Shown: piece after piece, positions 49,601 through 58,600 of the stretch
Numbering within the stretch: the stretch's first letter is position 1
How the letters are laid out: each line of letters opens with the position of its first letter
NCBI GenBank assembly: GCA_002633025.1
Contig: NMRB01000019.1
Coordinates: 129,484 to 193,483, forward strand
Reading direction: 5' to 3'
DNA length: 64,000 nucleotides
DNA from: Notospermus geniculatus
Lineage: Eukaryota > Nemertea > Pilidiophora > Heteronemertea > Lineidae
Made by a program: the position numbers and the translations under genes
Notes under the pieces: model-generated
The model's database searches: none
Told to the model about the DNA's origin: nothing
The model's input: the letters and a program-made list of their open reading frames with translations, nothing else

Positions 49601-52600
49601 TTATGCCCAGAGTCATCAGGATCGTACCTGGGTTGTCGAAAGTGTTACGGCGAGAGCACTGGGATCGTTACCCGGGTTCTCCACCAGTATTATACCGAGA
49701 GCAGGATCGTTGCCCGGGTTCTCCACCAGTCTTACAGCAAGAGGCACGGGGATATTTACCCAGGTTCTACACAAGTATTACGCTGAGAGAAGGATTGTTA
49801 CCCGGGTTCTCCACCAGTGTTACAGCAAGAGGCATGGGATCGTTACCCAGACCTTGTGTTTCGGGAGCAAGCACCATATCTTTCGACCTAACGGTGGAGC
49901 CGACTTTCATTTGAATAGCCTTGTTTCCTTGGCTACAGTTATTACACGTCTCTTGACAGATGTAAGCCAGGGAGGAATGAATGGATCCGACCCGACGCTA
50001 TGCCTGATTGAAGAGTCCCCTCCATCAATGTTTAATTCATCCATCAAGTTCTTAGTACGCTCCGGACTCTGGGTCAGTGCCACTTCACTTCTATGGTATC
50101 GAATGGATGTAGCCTATACTACATGTACTGAGATTCGTCCTACATCATTTACGCGCCAAGTCGACACCGCATGGTCAGTGACACAGAAAAGATGAAACTC
50201 AAATGACATCTTATACTGGCGGAAACCACGAAGTCTGAAGGAAAGATTGAGGGTGAACTGTCACTTTTATGAACTTCAGTACCGGCTGATCTTACCCGAC
50301 AAAGCTGAGCATACAGTAGGCATTATAATCATGGACAGACCCGTCAAAATTAGAAGATGGAAACCGGAGGACATCATTAGCAAAATTCGCCACCTGCACC
50401 CAATTCCAAGGGCTTCCACTCTGGGCCTTCTAAGCTAATGAGATGGCTCTTTAATAACATAGTAATAATTGATCCTCCCTGCTTCTGTTGCATTCACGTT
50501 ATCCCTCCTTCACGTTCTGTCGGGTATTTTGATCCAGAAGACTCGCAGTACAAACCCATTCAGGTTTCCAGCGATAATGAGCCATCCAAAGATCCTTTGT
50601 CGTGTGCAAGCCGCGGCTGATGATGACATGTCGGTGCAAATTCCATTAGGAGCACGCCGAGCGATTCTAAATAGTTGAAATATTCAAGTCCTTCAAGTTC
50701 TCTTGCCGTTCGGATGATAGAAAGTTTCCATCTGTTTTTGCCAACGGAGTCGTCAGGTAAAACACGTGAGGTACGATCATGACGGAGGGACAGTGGTGGA
50801 TCATCGATCACAGCAATAGATGCCTTTCCAGGGCCTTAGCAACATTTTTAGTGGGGGACACCTCTTATTGTTTTTTTTCGCCCATTTTTCGCCCAAGGTG
50901 TGCATAAAACCCTACGTACTAGTTACGGCCCTGCCTATGGCTGTCTTTCCACCATTGGATTCATCATACACCATAGGCCCATGTATGTACATTTAGATAT
51001 GCATCTTTTAGACCGAGTGAAATACGTGTATGGAGTCAGGTGAATGGCAAGGATGTACTGTAGCGCTGCCGACCGGGACCTGATTCACAAAGCCCCCGTA
51101 ACTTTAAGGGGACGCAAATGCTTTGTCAGGCTAATTATAGTGAACAATAGGTTGTCCGCAAATGGACAATAGTTTACGTATTAACGTACGAGAGCTTCGT
51201 GAATATGGTCCGTGGCATGGAACTACATGTAAGAATATGTTGTGTGTCTCACCAGGTCGTTTGGTTCGTTTATAAAACCTAAGCAACTCGTCCACGAAAT
51301 CGTCCGGATTGTCGATGTCATGTTTTGCTTTCTTCCTGTGATGTCGTTTACCGCTGGACGAAATATAACACATTCTGAAACGAGAAAAGAGGAAATTCCT
51401 TACAACACGCTTTCCATGCAAATTCTAGCAACAAAATGTAACTTACATTGACTGATGATCTTCATAAAAAGATCAACTTGCTTTTGTTTTCATCCTTTCT
51501 TGTCTTAAGGCCTGTCTACACGATCATACATTTGTTCAAAACATCATCATACATTTGTATGATGATGTCCAAGCTTGTGTGTCGATTTCTGTCTTGTGAC
51601 AATGCAGCTAAAATTTTGAACATCATCATACATTGTTCAAAACAGCATCATACACTTGCATGATGATGTTCAAGTTTGTTGTGGATTTCGATCTACAGTC
51701 CAACATTCANACTTCTGAAAATTTTACAAACCCCAAGAAAAATTATCGAATTGAAAAAAAATTGCAAATGTAAATATTTTTCATCAATGAGCTCTATGGG
51801 CCACCGTAGGGACCTGATTCACAAAGCCCCCGTAACTTTAAGGGGACGCAAATACTTTGTCAGGCTAATTATAGTGAACTAGGTTGTCCGCAAATGGACA
51901 ATAGTTTACGTATTAACGTACGAGAGCTTCGTGAATATGGTCCGTGGCATGGAACTACATGTAAGAATATTTTGTGTGTCTCACCAGGTCGTTTGGTTCG
52001 TTTATAAAACCTAAGCAACTCGTCCACGAAATCGTCCGGATTGTCGATGTCATGTTTTGCTTTCTTCCTGTGATGTCGTTTACCGCTGGACGAAATATAA
52101 CACATTCTGAAACGAGAAAAGAGGAAATTCCTTACAACACGCTTTCGATGCAAATTCTAGCAACAAAATGTAACTTACATTGACTGATGATCTTCATAAA
52201 AAGATCAACTTGCTTTTGTTTTCATCCTTTCTTGTCTTAGGTGCTGAATGATTGCAGTTCCTTCGGCACTCCTTGTAAGAGTACACATAGCCCTAGAATG
52301 TCTCGCCGCGAGGTCACATGGCGTAAAAATGGCGATGCCTACAATACAGACTGGTGCCATTTTGGGACCAGGGTCCATATTCATTTAAGTCGTTTCCTTT
52401 CTTCATTACAGTTCTGGAAATGAAATAAATCAGCGCCAATATGTTTTGAGTGGGATGACACTGGCAGTTAACACTGTTAATCACTGTTGAGGCATGATCT
52501 TTTTTCTTCCAGCCTGCTTGGAGCATGCTCAAGAAAAATAGAGGTTCATTACCTTAATTAATGAGTTATCAACAAAGGGAAATTGTGCGGCGCATTTTGC

Positions 52601-55600
52601 TTGCCAAAATGGAAGGATTTAGAGTCTTGACAAGAGCCGATGTTTAGGGAAAACAAACTACACTACCAACCAAATATTCCTCTCTACTGTTTGCTGTGCA
52701 TTTCACTGAATCTACATCACGTAGTTGCAAATTTCCTGTTAATAATGACTGCGCTATATAGGCAAGGGATGTTATTTCAGGTTTATTTTTTCCACAGTGC
52801 CGAACAATTTTCTTCCGTCATTTTCTCCCCAATAATGGCCCGATAAATGCATCGAACATGGGCCGCAATTTTACATAATACTACAGGGTGTCTCAGAAAA
52901 AACTACTTCTGAAACATAGGGTTAATATGACAGAGCCATATGTCGCAATAATCAATTATTTGTCAGGAAGCAGGAGCTAAATGTTTTCCAATGACATCTT
53001 TATGACGTTCATCCAGTCATGCATCACCAAGTTGCATTGTTCGGAAAATGGTGCCTGAAAACTCATTTGCGACAGTAGGGGCAAATGTCATCCTGCTCGG
53101 CGTGGAAGCATTGTCTAAGTGGTGTGGGGTTGGGCAGATATCATTTTAAGGTTAAATTATACATTAAAATGGAGGTGGGCACGTTTTGTGCGTTTGTGAA
53201 AAATTCATTTAACAGCTGATAATAAATACCATTAACTGATAAAAATCATGTTTTTAATGTTTTCAAACGTTGAAATTTCCCTCTTTCCTGTTCCATTTGG
53301 CTATGAAGAGTTGCAAATGGATTTTGCAAATGTGTACACTGGAATGCGTGCCGCTCCTACTTTACGGCAAACACGTGATAACTGTCGTACAGCATGCTGT
53401 TTTGTTAAAATTAATAAACCCTTTATTTCTGGATTTGACTTGGGACACCAAATTGTTCAGCAGGAGCTCACCAGAGGATGTTGACACCTCTAAAGCTTGA
53501 AGGCAAATAAGGTGGCGCCCTCCTGGCGTCGTGGGGTATATCATGTTCTGAGCCTTCGTTTGAGGTGTCTGCAGGGCGTTTGTAATTCTCTTGCTCGTCG
53601 CATGGGGCTTTTTGTGCCGATAGGTCAGCTTTAATTGCGACAACTTCCATTTCGGGAGCTCGTACAATTTCTTATTCGTAATTGTGGGTCAGCAAAGTTT
53701 CGTAGTTATTATAACTACCCACTCAATGAAAATTGTTAATGTTCCATTCAAAAAAATAAATCAATTGTAAGAATATCAAAAGAAATTCTTCAACATCTCA
53801 AAAAGGAAACAATCTTCGCCTCAATTGATGACGTGCCCTGTTTTACTAATGAATGAGAGGAAATGAAACAATTCAGCGCCAAGGAGCATCATTTGATTTC
53901 AAGATTTCAAATTGAATGTAATTGAGAGAAGAGAAATAGAAACTGTTATTAGAAATTTTATTTTTATATAGATATAGGGCAGGTGCCGAAGGCACCGGCG
54001 GGATGGAGACGAGATGAACCAGTTAACCAGAGAAGGCTGTTTTTTCGACGTTCACACCGCCGCAGAATATCCTCGGCAAACCTCCGCTTTATGGTTTCCC
54101 ATCACATGCGGAAAGACGACACGTAGCTGACAATAATTGGAGGATGTTTCCCAGAAGAGGAACTGCCAAAGAAAACATATTTCATATGATTTACGAGGAG
54201 ACATTTTTCATGCGTTTTTCTGACAACTTCTTCTACTGCAATTGACGTGGGATGATAAAAAAGTGTATTTCTCCGTATCAGGGGATTGGAGATAAGTACG
54301 TATGTAAATCGGAAAGGTAATTGAGTCATAGGCTGAGATAAGTTCGAAAAAAGTGTCCAGGATTGAAATGTTATTAAATTGGTGTTACCAAATGTGGTTG
54401 GCATTGTCGACCGTGGTACGCCAAGAGCTGATCATCTCACCATGTTTTTCATATCAACTAATTCTAATTCAAATTCTCACATTGATCTTGTGACAAAAAG
54501 TTTAGTTTCAAGATGAATCCAATGAAGTTGCTCCGTGCCAGTGTCCGATACCCCGCACAGAATTAAGATTGCGGTGGTTATTACAAAAACGAATGACAGC
54601 CTGCTCTTTGTCAATATTTTCCCAGGCTTCTCAGTGTCATTACACAACTAACGACAACTCGACCTCAAGCCTTAGGAAGGCTGGAGGACACTGTGTGGTG
54701 ATGAATAAGGAAATATTAAAGAATCTGACACCTCGTGACATGGTGTTGACGACAACGTTTTTAACGATCACACGCATGACATAAATACATGTAAGCGGTC
54801 AATTCACCGATTTTCACTTCAAATCTCTCCTCTCCCTGTCCAATGAGGTTGGTTGTCCTGCAGCCCTTCCATGCCCATCTGTGCCAACGGGCCTAAGTAC
54901 ACACGACGCACAGCAGAGTTTGATTGTCCCATGGCCTTCACACTCCATATACATGCGTTACACTATGCACGCCGCACGCGACAGCTAACTTCATACTCGG
55001 CACGGTTAGTAGCCTACGCTAATGGTTCTCACCAGCAAATGTGTACACTTCTTGCGACAACAAGGAGCCTGTTGGTCTTTTAAAGATCGACCTCTCTCAT
55101 AACGTTCACTTTGCCAATGCTTCGAGTATTTGTTTATAATAATGGAGCAATGAATCTTCGCCGTCCCGTGGGAAATGGTCATGATTCTAGCGAGCTTATT
55201 GACTGTTTACAACACGTTAGCGCTATTTCATATTCTGACTGAATCCAAGACAGATCTGTCATCTTTACCCCACCAACTACTCCTGCAGAATCGCTATTAC
55301 CATTTATTGTATTAATACCGTAGAATGGGGAAATGTATACATTATTTAGGATCTTGTCATATAAATGTGTTGATACCGAGCCGTTTGTGTCAACCTGGTT
55401 ACAGTTGGATGTCGCGGTTACAAAGTAGGAAGGTTCGTAACATGATGGAATCGATCTTGTTTCGAAGACGAAAAAACTTTGCTAATTATCAGACTGTACG
55501 AAATTTTGGTGCACGAAGAAACTCACATTGCTTTCCAATGCAATGAATGTGAAAATGCAATGTGAATTTGAAGAATTCATCCTGTTTCAAATAGTATGAA

Positions 55601-58600
55601 TAATCAAGGCTCGGAATTGAAAGTAAAGTACCCATCGTGGTCCAAACCGGAAATTTATTGACATCCATAGCAACGAACAGGAAGTTGAATCAGAAAAAGT
55701 GTCATGGCGGCGATGCAGTAATGACGGGAGCAGAATATTGAAATCACGTTGAGTGTACTCCAGCTCGAACGAAATCATGATGCCTAAATTTACCCGAATG
55801 TCAACAACGACTATTAACATCCTTGCAAAATGTAGGCGATATTTTGAACATCGACCAATACATCGGGTTTTGAGAGCCGTAGGGTATCATTAGGTTAAAG
55901 CGGATTCCCGTCAACTCATAAAAATATATTATTTCGAAAAACTATGTTAGTGTTTAGACTGGAGTCAACTGGAATGAATTTACCGTATCCCCGCGGGGAC
56001 GTGTGTATCTTTCGGCACTAACCGTAACCGTAAATACCTACAACTTCTAATGTTGCCTGAGTGGGCTTGAATGGCAAAAACTACAGAGAAGCTTTTTGTC
56101 AGGTTCTGTTCAAGCATCTTTATTCGACCAGTCATGAACAGCGTCTATCGTCAAGTCACGATGTTCAATTCTATCAGACGGTAGTGCTAAAGAACGTAAT
56201 AAAATCAGTTCGGTACTGACTGAGTGAGTAAGACAAACATCTCCAGTCGTTTGAAGAACGTTTCAAATTCCAGTAACAAGCAGTTATTAAGCTTACCTAA
56301 ACTTAATTCACCCCTAAGTGCATCATCATGGCAATGTACATGTATATTCATACATTAACGGTACGATACTGCTTTTTCCTACATGTACGAGAACTTTTAA
56401 TTTGAAAGTCTCTGTTTGAGTATGACACTGTGCTGAGTGCAAAATTTTAACTTCCAAGGATGTTCTGTCTTAGCTGGAATCAATATAAAGTGAGTTACCA
56501 AGTTCGCAGGGGGTTTGCCAACATGACAGACGCGCATCAACGCGTCCATAATCCGCCCACGTGAACTAGATGTCATCCCCACTTCACTCCGAGATTGAAA
56601 TACTGAGTTAGGACATTCAGAAGTCATTCATGTCACCTGGATATTTCACCAATTTGATAAACTGGTCATGAACACGATTGATTTTCGAGTCAAGTGACAA
56701 CGAAAGTATCTTCCCTAATTTCCGTCGATATCGAGACGCCACTGAGCAGATCAGTTAGAGCGGATGAGTTAATTGCCGCAATTGTTCACAGGAAATTAGG
56801 CAACACCTCTCAGGTAATCATATAAGACGGAGACACCTAAGTGGGGTGAACGATTTCGAATCCTGAAATGTGGACTGAATAAGAAATCGCTGCCGTGGCT
56901 AATATTGTCGTCGAAGCCAGATGACCAGACAGTCAGAATTAACTTGTTAGAACTAAGAAATCAGTTTAGGTTTTTTGAGATTTTCGCCATAAATGTGATG
57001 CTTTTGGGTCTGCGGATGAGACTTAACTTGCTAGGAACTAAAAAATAGGTTTACCACAAAATGTGATGCTTTTGGGCCTGCGGATCGACAAAAAAATTAT
57101 ATGAGGAAAATAATAATGCCATCGATCGAAAGTGAACAAGACACAAAGCCTATAACAGGAGACTTAATATGTCCTCTCTTTATTGGTGATGGCTGGTGAG
57201 TACCAAAAAACTGGTACCAACCTAGAGCAAATGATCCCTAGGCAATATCTTGACCGCATTTGGCTGTAATTTACGCCAGCATTCCGAAGGTACGGCATGA
57301 CCGGCGGTTCAAACCAATTACCAACTCACCCTGTCATATAAATGTGTTGATACCGAGCCGTTTGTGTCAACCTGGTTACAGTTGGATGTCGCGGTTACAA
57401 AGTAGGAAGGTTCGTAACATGTTGGAATCGATCTTGTTTTGAAGACGAAAAAACTTTGCTAATTATCAGACTGTACGAAATTTTGGTGCACGAAGAAACT
57501 CACATTGCTTTCCAATGCAATGAATGTGAAAATGCAAAGTGAATTTGAAGAATTCATCCTGTTTCAAATAGTATGAATAATCAAGGCTCGGAATTGAAAG
57601 TAAAGTACCCATCGTCGTCCAAACCGGAAATTTATTGACATCCATAGCAACGAACAGGAAGTTGAATCAGAAAAAGTGTCATGGCGGCGATGCAGTAATG
57701 ACGGGAGCAGAATATTGAAATCACGTTGAGTGTACTCCAGCTCGAACGAAACCATGATGCCTAAATTTACCCGAATGTCAACAACGACTATTAACATCCT
57801 TGCAAAATGTAGGCGATATTTTGAACATCGACCAATACATCGGGTTTTGAGAGCCGTAGGCTATCATTAGGTTAAAGCGGATTCCCGTCAACTCATAATA
57901 TATTATTTCGAAAAACTATACATGTATGTTAGTGTTTAGACTGGAGTCAACTGGAATGAATTTACCGTATCCCCGCGGGGACGTGTGTATCTTTCGGCAC
58001 TAACCGTAATCGTAAATACCTACAACCATTCCAATGTTGCCTGAGTGGGCTTGAATGGCAAAAACTACAGAGAAGCTTTTTGTCAGGTTCTGTTCAAGCA
58101 TCTTTATTCGACCAGTCATGAACAGCGTCTATCGTCAAGTCACGATGTTCAATTCTATCAGACGGCAGTGCTAAAGAACGTAATAAAATCAGTTCTGCAC
58201 TGACTGAGTGAGTGCAGTATTCTCGTATAAAGAAAAGACAAACATCTCCAGTCGTTTGAAGAACGTTTCAAATTCCAGTAACAAGCAGTTATTAAGCTTA
58301 CCTAAACTTAATTCACCCCTAAGTGCATCATTATGGCAATGTATTCATACAGTAACGGTACGATACTGCTTTTTCCTACATGTACGACAACTTTTAATTT
58401 GAAAGTCTCTGTTTGAGTATCACACTGTACGGGTGCAAAATTTTAACTTCCAAGGATGTTCTGTCTTAGCTGGAATCAATATAAAGTGAGTTACCAAGTT
58501 CGCAGGGGGTTTGCCAACATGACGGACGCGCATCAACTCCTCCATAATCCGCCCACGTGAACTAGATGTCATCCCCACTTCATTCCGAGATTGAAATACT

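Larger units (their letters stand above)
48331..50194. repeat. Composite repeat: three ~330-bp units joined to 45-bp minisatellite
   Basis: Units start at 48331, 49177 and about 49858. The first two run identically for 519 bases into the minisatellite; the first ends at the N at 48850. The third lacks the minisatellite and fades near 50194. So one pair is probably allelic and the third is a true local duplicate. Confidence 0.8.
47756..51252 (-). other. Intron of the Cys-loop receptor with composite repeats
   Basis: Mostly occupied by the 48331-50194 repeats. The GC-rich stretch 48851-49176 after the gap is not repeated elsewhere in the window. Confidence 0.6.

Noticed and set aside
48670-49855. 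CRISPR-like spacing of repeats
   Set aside because: Units are contiguous 42-48-bp minisatellite copies with no spacers, in a eukaryotic genome.
53468-53650. Acidic 60-codon minus-strand ORF ending near a GTGAGC donor
   Set aside because: No acceptor with a good pyrimidine tract and no neighbouring exon in phase.
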